Assembly (NCBI RefSeq): GCF_014534645.1
Contig: NZ_JACVQF010000186.1
Coordinates: 1 to 64,000 of the forward strand
Direction: 5' to 3'
DNA from: Streptomyces griseicoloratus
GTDB taxonomy: Bacteria; Actinomycetota; Actinomycetes; Streptomycetales; Streptomycetaceae
Length of the DNA stretch: 64,000 nucleotides
Under the pieces are notes generated by a model. The model was not told the DNA's origin, searched no databases, and saw only the letters and a list, made by a program, of their open reading frames with translations. This document shows positions 26,458 to 34,984 of this stretch, piece by piece; within the stretch, counting starts at the first letter, position 1, and each line of letters opens with the position of its first letter. Position numbers and translations under genes: made by a program.

Positions 26458-26606
26458 GTGGAGGCTTTCTCGAGGGGAGCGGGATGACCACCCGTTGACT
26501 TACTTAATTTGCCGACGTAAGAATCGTAGGCGCTTCCGCCGGGGAACAACAGGGGTCCGGTGCAGACGGACTCGCCCCGGATCGCCTGGATCCGACAGGA
26601 GTGAAC
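26458..26606. promoter_or_regulatory. Divergent promoter region of the GH36 and GH2 genes
   Basis: An AT-rich island at 26493-26526 contains GTTGACTTACTTAATTTGCC, then GACGTAAGAATC. CTTAC (26499 region) and GTAAG form a 5-bp inverted repeat around it. GTTGACTT, GCC and the AATC end are shared, in order, with the island upstream of the importer at 18519-18552. TTTGC followed by CGACGTAA is shared with the ROK-proximal island. This suggests one regulator controls all three promoters. Confidence 0.5.
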
Positions 26607-29102
26607 ATGGCACAGACGCCCCTGCACGAGGGCTGGCTGCTGAGCACCACCCGCGGGCCGGTCCCCGAGACCATCAGGGGACGTGAGATACGTGCCGTGG
26701 TTCCGAGCAGTGCGCACCTGGATCTGATGGCCGCCGGGCTGATACCCGACCCCTACCTCGACCGGGGCGAGGAGGAACTGACCTGGATGCACCGCACCGA
26801 CTGGCGGTACCGGCTCGCCTTCGACGCGCCCGCCGCGGCGCCGGACGAGCTGGTCGACCTGGTCTTCGACGGGCTGGACACGGTGGCGACGGTGACCCTC
26901 AACGGCCACGTGCTGGGCACCACCGCCAACATGCACCGCTCCTACCGCTTCGACGTGCGTGACCACCTCGCCGACGGCCCCAACGAGCTCGTCGTCGACC
27001 TCCGCTCGGCACTGGAGTACGCCGAGGAGACGGAGGCGGTGCTGGGCCGCCGCGAGCACGTCTACCCGCACCCGTTCAACATGGTGCGCAAGATGGCCTG
27101 CAGCTTCGGCTGGGACTGGGGCCCCGACCTGCAGACCGCCGGGATCTGGAAGCCGGTGCGGCTGGAGCGCCGGCGCACCGCGCGGCTGTCCCGGGTGCGC
27201 CCGCTGGTGAGCGTGGCCCCGGACGGCAGCGGTGTGGTCGAGGTCCACGCGGACATCGCACGCACCCGTGTCGCGGGCGCGGTGGACGAGCCCGCCGTGG
27301 AACTGTCCGCGCGGATCGCGGGATCGAGCGCCCGGACCGTGCTCGCCGCGGGCGCCACCACCGCCGTACTGCGGCTCACGGTGCCCGACGCACGGCTGTG
27401 GTGGCCCGCGGGATACGGCGAACAGCCGCTGTACGACCTGGAGGTGGTCCTCACCGGACCCGGACCTGACGACGCGGAGCTGGACCGCTTCCACCGCCGG
27501 GTTGGCTTCCGCACCGTCACCGTCGACACCACGCCCGACGAGACCGGGACCCCCTTCACCTTCGTCGTCAACGGCACGCGGATCTTCGCCAAGGGAGCCA
27601 ACTGGATCCCCGACGACCACTTCCTGACCCGGATCACCCGCGAGCGCCTGGAGCGCCGCGTCGACCAGGCACTGGGCGCCCACATGAACATGCTGCGCGT
27701 CTGGGGCGGCGGCATCTACGAGACCGACGACTTCTACGAGGTCTGCGACGAGCGCGGCATGCTGGTCTGGCAGGACTTCCCGTTCGCCTGCGCCTCCTAC
27801 CCCGAGGAGGAGCCGTTGCGCGGCGAGATCGAGGCCGAGGCCCGGGAGAACGTCGCACGGCTGGCCGGCCACCCGAGCCTGGCCCTGTGGAACGGCGGCA
27901 ACGAGAACCTGTGGGGTTTCGCCGACTGGGGCTGGCCCGAGCAACTGGCCGGCCGCACCTGGGGACTGGGCTACTACACCGAACTGCTGCCCCGGATCGT
28001 CGCCGAGCTGGACCCCACCACGCCCTACGCCGACGGCAGCCCGTACACCCCCGGTGCCCCGGTCGGCGGCATCCACCCCAACGACCAGGACCACGGCACC
28101 CGCCACGAATGGGAGGTGTGGAACCGGCTCGACTACACCGCCTACCGCGACCACACGCCCCGCTTCTGCTCGGAGTTCGGATTCCAGGGGCCGCCCACCT
28201 GGGCCACGCTCACCCGCTGGATCCACGACGAACCGCTCGGCGCCACCTCGCCCGCCTTCCTGCTCCACCAGAAGGCGGAGGACGGCAACGCCAAGCTGGA
28301 CCGCGGCCTCGAGCCGCACCTGCCCGCCCCGCGCAGCTTCGAGGACTGGCACTGGGCCACCCAGCTCAACCAGGCCCGGGCCGTGGCCTTCGGCGTCGAG
28401 CACTTCCGCTCCTGGTGGCCGCGGACCGCCGGCACCCTGGTGTGGCAGCTCAACGACTGCTGGCCGGTCACCTCCTGGGCCGCGGTGGACGGCGACGAGC
28501 GCCCCAAGCCCCTGTGGTACGCGCTGCGCGACGCCTACGCCCCGCGCCTGCTCACCTTCCAGCCCCGGGCGGGCCGGCTCGCCCTCGCCGTCGTCAACGA
28601 CACCGGTGAACCCTGGACCGGGCACCTGACGCTGGAGCGCCGGACGCTCCAGGGAGCGGTTCTCGCCGATGCTAAAGTCGACATCCAGGCGGCGCCCCGT
28701 TCGGTCGTGCTCATCGAACCGGACGACGCACTGCTCACCCCGGACGATGTCAGGCAGGAGGTGCTCGTGGCGTCCTCGAAGGACGTGCGCGCCGTCCACA
28801 CCTTCTGCGAGGACCGGGACCTCGCCTACCGGCCCGACGCGCTGAGCGCCGAGGCGCACGCCGTGCCGGGCGGATACCGGGTCGACGTCCGCGCCCGCTC
28901 CTTCGCCCGCGACATCGCCGTACTCGCCGACCGGGCCGCCCCCGACGCCGTCGTGGACGACATGCTGGTCACCCTGCTGCCCGGCGAGACCCACTCCTTC
29001 CACGTCCGCACCGACCGCGTCATCGACCCGGACGTCCTGACCTCCGCCCCCGTACTGCGCTCGGTGAACAGCCTCTGCCACGCCCTGCCGGAGACCGAAT
29101 GA
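26607..29102 (+). CDS. GH2 beta-mannosidase
   Basis: 831 aa. The ATG at 26607 has AGGAG five nt upstream; the GTG at 26601 lies inside that site. The N-terminal sugar-binding domain has HLDLMAAGLIPDPYLDRGEE, and the central sandwich ends with WWPAGYGEQPLYDLEV. The catalytic barrel follows, with Glu433 in WNGGNEN as acid/base and Glu523 in FCSEFGFQ as nucleophile. FGWDWGPDL and the pairs above are typical of GH2 mannosidases rather than beta-galactosidases. No signal peptide. It hydrolyses terminal beta-mannosyl residues from manno-oligosaccharides. It overlaps the next gene as ATGA. Confidence 0.93.
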   Translation: MAQTPLHEGWLLSTTRGPVPETIRGREIRAVVPSSAHLDLMAAGLIPDPYLDRGEEELTWMHRTDWRYRLAFDAPAAAPDELVDLVFDGLDTVATVTLNGHVLGTTANMHRSYRFDVRDHLADGPNELVVDLRSALEYAEETEAVLGRREHVYPHPFNMVRKMACSFGWDWGPDLQTAGIWKPVRLERRRTARLSRVRPLVSVAPDGSGVVEVHADIARTRVAGAVDEPAVELSARIAGSSARTVLAAGATTAVLRLTVPDARLWWPAGYGEQPLYDLEVVLTGPGPDDAELDRFHRRVGFRTVTVDTTPDETGTPFTFVVNGTRIFAKGANWIPDDHFLTRITRERLERRVDQALGAHMNMLRVWGGGIYETDDFYEVCDERGMLVWQDFPFACASYPEEEPLRGEIEAEARENVARLAGHPSLALWNGGNENLWGFADWGWPEQLAGRTWGLGYYTELLPRIVAELDPTTPYADGSPYTPGAPVGGIHPNDQDHGTRHEWEVWNRLDYTAYRDHTPRFCSEFGFQGPPTWATLTRWIHDEPLGATSPAFLLHQKAEDGNAKLDRGLEPHLPAPRSFEDWHWATQLNQARAVAFGVEHFRSWWPRTAGTLVWQLNDCWPVTSWAAVDGDERPKPLWYALRDAYAPRLLTFQPRAGRLALAVVNDTGEPWTGHLTLERRTLQGAVLADAKVDIQAAPRSVVLIEPDDALLTPDDVRQEVLVASSKDVRAVHTFCEDRDLAYRPDALSAEAHAVPGGYRVDVRARSFARDIAVLADRAAPDAVVDDMLVTLLPGETHSFHVRTDRVIDPDVLTSAPVLRSVNSLCHALPETE

Positions 29103-29962
29103 ACCCCGCCTCCCGTGCTCGCACGGGTCCGGGAGCCCTGGGCCTCGTCCTCGCCAGCTCGACCCGCCTGCTCGGGGTGGAACCCTTCTTCATGGAGTTC
29201 ATCGCCGGGATGGAGGAGAGCCTGGTCGCGCGGGACATGTCGGTGCTCCTCCACGTCGTCACCACGCACGAGGAGGAGATCGCCGCATACCGCCGATGGG
29301 CCGAGGGCCGCCTGGTCGACGCGGTCGCGGTGGTCAACCTCACCGAGGGCGACCGCAGGCCGCAGGTGCTGCGCGAACTCGGCCTGCCGGCGGTCCTCGT
29401 CGGCACCTGGGAGGGCGATCCGGGGATGCCGGTCGTCCGCACCGACGACGGCAAGCCCGTGCGCGACGCCCTGGCCCGCCTCATGGAACTGGGACACCGC
29501 AGGATCGCCCGGGTCGGAGGCCCCCCGTCGCTGCTGCACACCGGGGCACGCCTGCGCGCACAGGAGGAGGCGTGCAAGGAGGCGGGCATCGAGCTGCTGG
29601 TCGTCGACGGCGACTACTCGGCGGAGGCCGGGCAGCGGCTCACCGCCGAACTGCTCGGCCGTGACCAGCGGCCCACGGCGATCCTGTACGACAACGACGT
29701 GATGGCCGTCGCCGGACTGAGCGCGGCCAAGGAACTGGGCCTCGCGGTGCCCGGCGACCTCTCCCTCATCGCCTGGGACGACTCCACCCTGTGCCGGCTG
29801 GCCTCCCCGCCGCTGACCACCATGACAGTGGACGTCCACCGCTACGGCGTCCTGGTCGCCGAGGCGGCCCTCGACTGCATCGACGGCCGCCCCGCCCAGG
29901 ACCGCTGGTCGCCGGCCGCGCACTTCGTGCCCCGGGGATCGACGGGGCCGGCTCCCGAGTGA
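29099..29962 (+). CDS. LacI-type sugar-binding domain protein lacking the DNA-binding domain
   Basis: 287 aa, ATG at 29099 overlapping the beta-mannosidase stop. The protein aligns by eye with residues about 60-342 of the intact LacI protein at 30763, sharing RLLG-EPF-MEF, LGHRRIARVGGP, PTAI-YDND-MAVAGL and SLIAWDDS-LCRL. The helix-turn-helix and hinge (about 60 residues) are missing. The DNA upstream is beta-mannosidase coding sequence, so a wrong start cannot explain the loss. It cannot bind DNA in the normal way. It could act as a sugar-sensing partner of the other LacI protein or be a relic. Confidence 0.85.
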   Translation: MNPASRARTGPGALGLVLASSTRLLGVEPFFMEFIAGMEESLVARDMSVLLHVVTTHEEEIAAYRRWAEGRLVDAVAVVNLTEGDRRPQVLRELGLPAVLVGTWEGDPGMPVVRTDDGKPVRDALARLMELGHRRIARVGGPPSLLHTGARLRAQEEACKEAGIELLVVDGDYSAEAGQRLTAELLGRDQRPTAILYDNDVMAVAGLSAAKELGLAVPGDLSLIAWDDSTLCRLASPPLTTMTVDVHRYGVLVAEAALDCIDGRPAQDRWSPAAHFVPRGSTGPAPE

Positions 29963-30766
29963 CACCGTGCTTCGGTGAGCACGGCGGGGCCCTGCTGCCC
30001 GCCCGGGTGCCCGGCTGCGTCCACACCGATCTGCTCGCCGCCGGGCTGATCCCCGACCCTCACGCCGGTCCGAACGAGCGCGACGTGCAGTGGATGGGCC
30101 GCCGTGCGTGGACGTACAGCCGCGCGCTGGACCCCGAGGACACGGCCACGGGCGCGCACGAGCGCGTCGACCTGGTCTTCACCGGCCGCCACGGCGGGCT
30201 GTACGTCGAGTTCGCCTCGGCGTACGAGGAGCCGGAGTCCGTGCGGTCGCGGACCGGTGACCGGCCCAACGCCCACCCCGGGGGCCCGACGCCGGCGACC
30301 GCCGGGATGTGGCGTCCCGTCCGGCCGGAGCGCTGGTCGACGGCCCGGCTGGCCGGGGTGCGCCCGCTGGTGACGGTCGCCGGCGGCACGGGACGGGGTG
30401 GAGGCGCACGTCGACGTCGAGCGCACCGAACAGGGCGCCGGCCGCGCGCTCGCGGTGCGCGCCGTGGTGGCCGCGCGGATACGGCGACCAGCCGCTGTAC
30501 GACCTGGACGTGACCCTCGTCGAGGAGGGCCCCGAGGAGCGGCTCCCGGGGGAGCCACTGAAGGTAACCTCGACGTCGTGGTGACAGCACACACCCTCAT
30601 ACGAGACCTGCTCCTGCAGGCCGACCGGCTCGGCCCGCACGCTGCCTGCGACACCGGCCTGCGCACCCTGCTGCCCGGCGAGAGCGTCCGGCTGGGGATC
30701 CGGGGCGCGGCCGAGACCGGCGCCACCGCCGTGCGCGCGGCCCTCTTCTGCGTGGAGCCGGCGTGA
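29959..30766 (+). pseudogene. Degraded second GH2 beta-mannosidase
   Basis: Starts at a GTG overlapping the previous stop. CVHTDLLAAGLIPDPHAG and AWTYSRALD match the beta-mannosidase N-terminus; then large parts are missing. GMWRPVRPERWSTARLAGVR matches the region after the sugar-binding domain. WWPRGYGDQPLYDLDVTL appears only in another frame near 30470-30520. The C-terminus (TLIRDLLLQADRLGPHAA, LRTLLPGESVRLGIRG) is in a third stretch ending at 30766. The catalytic barrel is absent. It needs at least three frame changes, so this is a pseudogene. Its stop overlaps the LacI start as GTGA. Confidence 0.88.
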
Positions 30767-31791
30767 GCGCGTCCACCGAGCGCGTCACCATCAAGGACGT
30801 CGCCGCGGCCGCCGGGGTGTCCAAGGGCGCGGTGTCGCTGGCGTTCAACCAGAAGCCCGGCGTGTCCGAGGCCACCCGGGAACGGATCTTCGCCGTGGCC
30901 CGGCAGCTGGGCTGGGCGCCGAACTCCTCGGCGCGCAGCCTGTCCCGGCAGTCGGTGGACGCCATCGGGCTGGCCATCTGCCGGCCCGCGCGGCTGCTCG
31001 GTCTGGAACCGTTCTACATGGAGTTCGTCTCCGGCATCGAAAGCATCCTCACCGAACGGTCCTGCTCACTCCTGCTGCGCCTGGTGGGCAGCCTGGAGGA
31101 GGAGATCCACCTCCAGGAGCGGTGGTGGCGGGAGCGCCAGGTCGGCGGCTCCGTCCTGGTCGACTTCCACCGGGAGGACCCGCGCATCGCCCCGCTGCGC
31201 AGGCTCGGACTTCCCGCCGTGGCGGTCGGCCACCCCTCCCTCACCGGTGGTTTCCCCTCGGTGTGGACCGACGACGCCACGGCCGTCGCCGAGGCGGTGC
31301 GCTACCTGGCGGCCCTCGGGCACCGGCGCATCGCCCGGGTGGGCGGCCCGGCGGGGCTCGGCCACAGCGCCATCCGCTCGGCCGCGTTCGAGGAGACGAC
31401 GGCGCAGCTCGGCCTCGACGGCGGCCTGCACCTGGAAACCGGCTTCTCCGGGGAGGACGGCGCCCGTGCGACACGGTCGCTGCTGCTGGCGCCCGACCGG
31501 CCCACGGCGATCGTCTACGACAACGACATCATGGCGGTCGCCGGCCTGGGCGTCGCCGCCGAGATGGGCCTCACCGTGCCGGACGACCTGTCCCTGCTGG
31601 CCTGGGACGACTCCCAGCTGTGCCGGCTGACCCATCCGACGCTGTCGGCCATGAGCCACGACGTGCACGCGTTCGGCGCGCAGGTGGCACGGCTGCTGTT
31701 CGACGTGATCGCGGGTGGCGACGTCCCGTTCCGGCCCGTGGCGACACCCTCGCTGGTACCCCGCGCGTCGACGGCGCCGCCTCGTCCCTAG
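30763..31791 (+). CDS. LacI-family transcriptional regulator
   Basis: 342 aa, GTG at 30763 overlapping the pseudogene stop. The helix-turn-helix is complete (VTIKDVAAAAGVSKGAVSLA, residues 8-27) with the hinge helix near 50-60 (NSSARSLSRQS). The sugar-binding domain carries LGHRRIARVGGPAGLG, PTAIVYDNDIMAVAGLGV and LLAWDDSQLCRLTHP. It is a paralogue of the truncated protein at 29099. It probably regulates the mannosidase genes. The stop TAG shares CTAG (31788-31791) with the stop of the convergent GTPase remnant. Confidence 0.92.
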   Translation: MSASTERVTIKDVAAAAGVSKGAVSLAFNQKPGVSEATRERIFAVARQLGWAPNSSARSLSRQSVDAIGLAICRPARLLGLEPFYMEFVSGIESILTERSCSLLLRLVGSLEEEIHLQERWWRERQVGGSVLVDFHREDPRIAPLRRLGLPAVAVGHPSLTGGFPSVWTDDATAVAEAVRYLAALGHRRIARVGGPAGLGHSAIRSAAFEETTAQLGLDGGLHLETGFSGEDGARATRSLLLAPDRPTAIVYDNDIMAVAGLGVAAEMGLTVPDDLSLLAWDDSQLCRLTHPTLSAMSHDVHAFGAQVARLLFDVIAGGDVPFRPVATPSLVPRASTAPPRP

Positions 31792-32385
31792 GGGGCCGGA
31801 GCAACGTGCTCGTGGTCGCAGACGTCCCCGGTGTCCCAGGCGGGGAACGGGTCGGTCGCGGGCGCGGCTTCGCCTTCGGCCATGAGACAGCGCGAGAGGG
31901 CGTCGCGCAGCCCCGCCGCCCGCAGGCCGACGCCGATGAACACCAGCTCTCTTGGAGCGCAGGACCCGCCCGTGCCGGCCGCTGTCCAGGTCCCCGGTGA
32001 CGAAGTCCCACAGGCGTCCGGGACGGAACGGGGAGGCGGACCGGAAGACCAGTGAGGAGATGCCGTACTCCTCGGTCTCCGGGACGTGGTCGCCGTTCAG
32101 CTCCCGCACCCAGCCCGGCGCCTGCTGCGCGCGTTCCAGGTCGAAGCGGCCCCTCTGCAGGATGTCGCGGGCGTCGACACGGCCGTGCACCCGCGGTCAC
32201 CAGGCGGGCCTCGGGGTTCAGGCGGGTCAGTACCCCGCGCAGCCGGTCGGTGTCGGCCCGGTCGACCAGGTCCAGCTTGTTGAGCACCAGCACGTCGGCG
32301 AACTCCACCTGGTGGGCCAGCAGGTCGCTCACGGTGCGTTCGTCGTCCTCGTACAGGGCGAGGCCGTGGCAGGGGTAGGGGGTGC
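31788..32385 (-). pseudogene. Remnant of a COG0523 (G3E/CobW-type) GTPase
   Basis: Minus-strand fragments in three frames reconstruct the C-terminal part of a COG0523 metal-chaperone GTPase: HGLALYEDDERTVSDLLAHQ and VEFADVLVLNKLDLVDRADT; then ILQRGRFDLERAQQAPGWV, EEYGISSLVFRSASPFRPGR and LWDFVTGDL; then VGLRAAGLRDALSRCLMAEG. Two frameshifts separate the three parts. The N-terminal Walker A region is absent. Intact homologues in actinomycetes are usually controlled by the zinc regulator Zur. Not functional. Confidence 0.85.
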
Positions 32386-32437
32386 GGGGGCGTGGGACTG
32401 CGATCGCGGCTTCTGTCGGCTCGGGGGCTGCCGGAAG

Positions 32438-32640
32438 TCAGGCGGCGTCCCAGAGGCGGGCGAGTGCCGATGTGCTGAGGACCTGTTCGGGACGCCCCTG
32501 CTCCGCCAGGTGGCCGTCGCGGAGCAGGAGGCAGGTGTCCGCCGAGCGTGCCGCTTCGAGGTCGTGGGTGGCCTGGACGACCGTCACTCCGTCGGTGACC
32601 AACTCGGCCAGAAGGTCACGTCCGTGACCCTGCCGAAGAG
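32438..32640 (-). pseudogene. C-terminal fragment of a metal-type ABC transporter ATPase
   Basis: About 60 residues remain: RDLLAELVTDGVTVVQATHD (after Walker B), LEAARSADTCLLLRDGHLAE and RPEQVLSTSALARLW. This matches the end of zinc/manganese-type ABC ATPases, with the switch histidine in ATHDL. Walker A, signature and Walker B are missing, and the upstream sequence in this frame has no ATPase similarity. It lies 52 nt from the COG0523 remnant on the same strand, so a former zinc-homeostasis cluster is likely. Confidence 0.75.
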
Positions 32641-32783
32641 CACGAACGAACTGTCCGGCGTCGCCGCGGCCCACTGATCCGGCGCCCGCCCGCGACCCGG
32701 CCCTGCCCGTCACAGGTGTGAGCGCCGGGGTCCACGGGAACCCGGAGGCCCGCGAGCGAGGGGCCGACCGGAGGAGGCGCCGA

Positions 32784-33611
32784 GTGGCAGCGCGACGACG
32801 GACGGCTCGACCGCCGGCCGGTGCGCCGGCACCGCCGTTCCCCGAGGGCACCGACATCTCCTTCTACGAAGGGGAGTTCGGGCGCATGCGCAGCCGCGCG
32901 GTGGGCCGGGCACGGCCGCCCCTGCCCGAAGCCGTGCTGGTCCAGGGAATGGGCGTCTCCGACTACCTCCTGCCCGCACTCGCGGCGCTCGGCCGCTGGA
33001 CACGCGCCCACCTGCTGGAGCTGCCCGGCCTCGCGGGCAGCGGGGAGCCGCCGCACGAGCTGGACGTGCCCGAGTACGGCCGTTGCGTAGCCGAGTGGCT
33101 GCGGGAGCGGTGCCCCTCGCCCGTGGTCCTGCTGGGCCACTCCAGTGGCACCCAGATCGCCGCGCGGGCGGCCCTGGACGCCCCCGGAGTCGTGGCGCTG
33201 GTGCTGGCGAGTCCCACGGTCGACCCCGCCGCCCGCAGTCTGCCCCGGCTGCTGCTGCGCTGGCGGCTGGACTCCCGCCGGGAACCCTCCGGCCTGTCGG
33301 AGTCCCACCGCCCGGAGTGGAAGCGGGCCGGGCTGCGGCGCATGGTCCACATGGCCCGCGTCCACGTGGCCGACGACCTGGAGGAGTCCGTGACCCGGCT
33401 GCGGGTGCCCCTGCTCGTGATCCGAGGCAGCGAGGACCGGATCAGCACGGCCGAGTGGGGCCGCGGGCTCACCACGCTGGTGTCCGACGGGACGTACACC
33501 GAGGTGCCGGGAGCCCACACCTTCGTGTGGCCGGCCCCGGACGCGTGGTGCGGGCCCGTGCGGGACCTGGCCGAAAGGACGGGGCACGGCTCCGGCCCCG
33601 CCGGCGGGTGA
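32784..33611 (+). CDS. Alpha/beta hydrolase
   Basis: 275 aa using GTG at 32784, which has GGAGGAGG six nt upstream; an in-frame GTG at 32718 lacks a site. The nucleophile elbow is GHSSGTQ (Ser near residue 119). The acid is in IRGSEDRIS and the His in EVPGAHTFVWP. LQGMGVSDYLLPALAALGR-like opening after the first strand is common in actinobacterial alpha/beta hydrolases with esterase or lyase activity. No substrate can be assigned. It follows the decayed region and converges with the phosphoribosyltransferase gene. Confidence 0.85.
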   Translation: MAARRRTARPPAGAPAPPFPEGTDISFYEGEFGRMRSRAVGRARPPLPEAVLVQGMGVSDYLLPALAALGRWTRAHLLELPGLAGSGEPPHELDVPEYGRCVAEWLRERCPSPVVLLGHSSGTQIAARAALDAPGVVALVLASPTVDPAARSLPRLLLRWRLDSRREPSGLSESHRPEWKRAGLRRMVHMARVHVADDLEESVTRLRVPLLVIRGSEDRISTAEWGRGLTTLVSDGTYTEVPGAHTFVWPAPDAWCGPVRDLAERTGHGSGPAGG

Positions 33612-33647
33612 GTCCGGCCGTCCGGTCCGGCCCCGGTGACGCCGCCG

Positions 33648-34331
33648 TCAGACCGTCGGATGCAGTTCCCGCAGGGCCTGCAGTACCTCCTCGTCGGAGA
33701 CCTGGTGGAAGTCGGCGTACCACTCGCCCACGGACCGCAGGCGTTTGGGCTGGTGCAGGCAGATGATGTCGTCGGCCTCGCCCCGCAGCGCAGCGGCCGT
33801 CGCGGGGCTGCACACGGGCGTGGCCAGGGTGAGCCGCTGCGGGTCGCGGCGCCGCAGATGCCGCAGGGCCGCGCGGGCGGTGACGCCCGTGGCCAGGCCG
33901 TCGTCCACGAGCACGACGCTGTGGCCGCGCACGTCCACGGCGGGTCGCCCCCCTCGGTAGACCCGCTCGCGCCGGTGCAACTCGGTGCGCTCGCGGGCCA
34001 CGTCGGGGCCCAGCTTGTCCTCCGAGAGGTGCATGGCTTCCAGCCCGATGCGGTCGAAGACCGGCGGATCGTCCCCGGCGATCGCCCCGATACCCACCTC
34101 CGGAGCCCCGGGCACGCCGATCTTGCGGACGACCAGGACGTCCAGGGGCACCTTCAGCGCCCGGGCGATCTCCGCCCCGACCGGGACACCGCCGCGCGGC
34201 AGCGCCAGCACGGTCACGCCGGTGAGATCACCGCTGCCCGCCCACTCCAGCAGTCTGGCGGCCAGCTCCTGCCCGGCCTGCCGACGGTCGCGGAATCGCA
34301 CGGCTCGCTCCCTCGTCGCCGGCGGGCTCAC
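33648..34331 (-). CDS. Phosphoribosyltransferase-domain protein
   Basis: 227 aa, GTG at 34331, overlapping the preceding gene's stop (GTGA). VVLVDDGLATGVTA at residues 139-152 is the PRPP-binding loop. VLALPRGGVPVGAEIARALK near 41-60 is the usual N-terminal block of the stand-alone PRTase group that carries a KIGVPG segment. Members are uncharacterised or linked with dienelactone-hydrolase fusions. PRPP-dependent transfer is not proven. It appears translationally coupled to the hypothetical protein upstream. Confidence 0.88.
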   Translation of the reverse strand: MSPPATRERAVRFRDRRQAGQELAARLLEWAGSGDLTGVTVLALPRGGVPVGAEIARALKVPLDVLVVRKIGVPGAPEVGIGAIAGDDPPVFDRIGLEAMHLSEDKLGPDVARERTELHRRERVYRGGRPAVDVRGHSVVLVDDGLATGVTARAALRHLRRRDPQRLTLATPVCSPATAAALRGEADDIICLHQPKRLRSVGEWYADFHQVSDEEVLQALRELHPTV

Positions 34332-34831
34332 AGCCGGGGCTTGACCTGGAAGCGCGGCCCCATGTCCGGTCGGTCCGACCCGGAGAGTTCGGTGACCAGG
34401 CGGTGGACCTGCGTCAGGTCGTGCAGCAGGTCACGGGTCTCCTCCGCCGGCAGCCCGGCGGTCCGGGCGATCTCGTCCAGGTCGACGGCCTCGCCGTCGT
34501 GGCGCGCCTGCGTCTCGCTCAGCGCGACGAAGACCTGCTCGTGCTCGGCGCCGTAGCCGGGGCGGCCGCGCCCCGTGAAGGTCCGCCCGGCCTCCTGCGT
34601 GGGCCTGCCCGTCACCTCCTGTTCGCCCGCGCCCGCGGCGGGCCACTGCTGCTTGCCCCGGTGGACCGTTCCCATCCGCTCCTCGTGGGTGTCGTGACCG
34701 GTCAGATGCGTGCGCTGCTTCGACGCCCCGGTCGTCCCGCTCCGGGCGCTGGGAGACTCACCTGCCCGTCGGGCCTCGTGGGCCGCCGCGCGGCGCTGCT
34801 CTTCGTCGCCTTCCATCTTCTTGCGCACCAT
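34328..34831 (-). CDS. Hypothetical hydrophilic protein with possible winged-helix C-terminus
   Basis: 167 aa, not recognised. The first 95 residues are charged and low-complexity (MVRKKMEGDEEQRRAAAHEA). The last 70 residues are helical, with VFVALSETQARHDGEAVDLD followed by EIARTAGLPAEETRDLLHDL, reminiscent of a winged helix. No cysteines or membrane segments. It is coupled to the phosphoribosyltransferase by a 4-nt overlap, implying related roles. Confidence 0.7.
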   Translation of the reverse strand: MVRKKMEGDEEQRRAAAHEARRAGESPSARSGTTGASKQRTHLTGHDTHEERMGTVHRGKQQWPAAGAGEQEVTGRPTQEAGRTFTGRGRPGYGAEHEQVFVALSETQARHDGEAVDLDEIARTAGLPAEETRDLLHDLTQVHRLVTELSGSDRPDMGPRFQVKPRL

Positions 34832-34984
34832 GATTCGCTCCGTTCGTCCCCGACCCGGGTAACCGCCATCCCCCCGGCACTCACCTCCCGGTGCGCACGA
34901 ACCTCGCAGCGCACGGCGGGCCCGCGCCGGACGGTCGGCCGCCGGCGGACTCCGGTCCGGTGACGCCGGCCTGCTCCCGGTCCC

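Noticed and set aside
31571-32332. A possible intact minus-strand gene for the GTPase
   Set aside because: Only the first 55 codons match COG0523; the rest of the frame is out of phase, and the matching sequence continues in two other frames.
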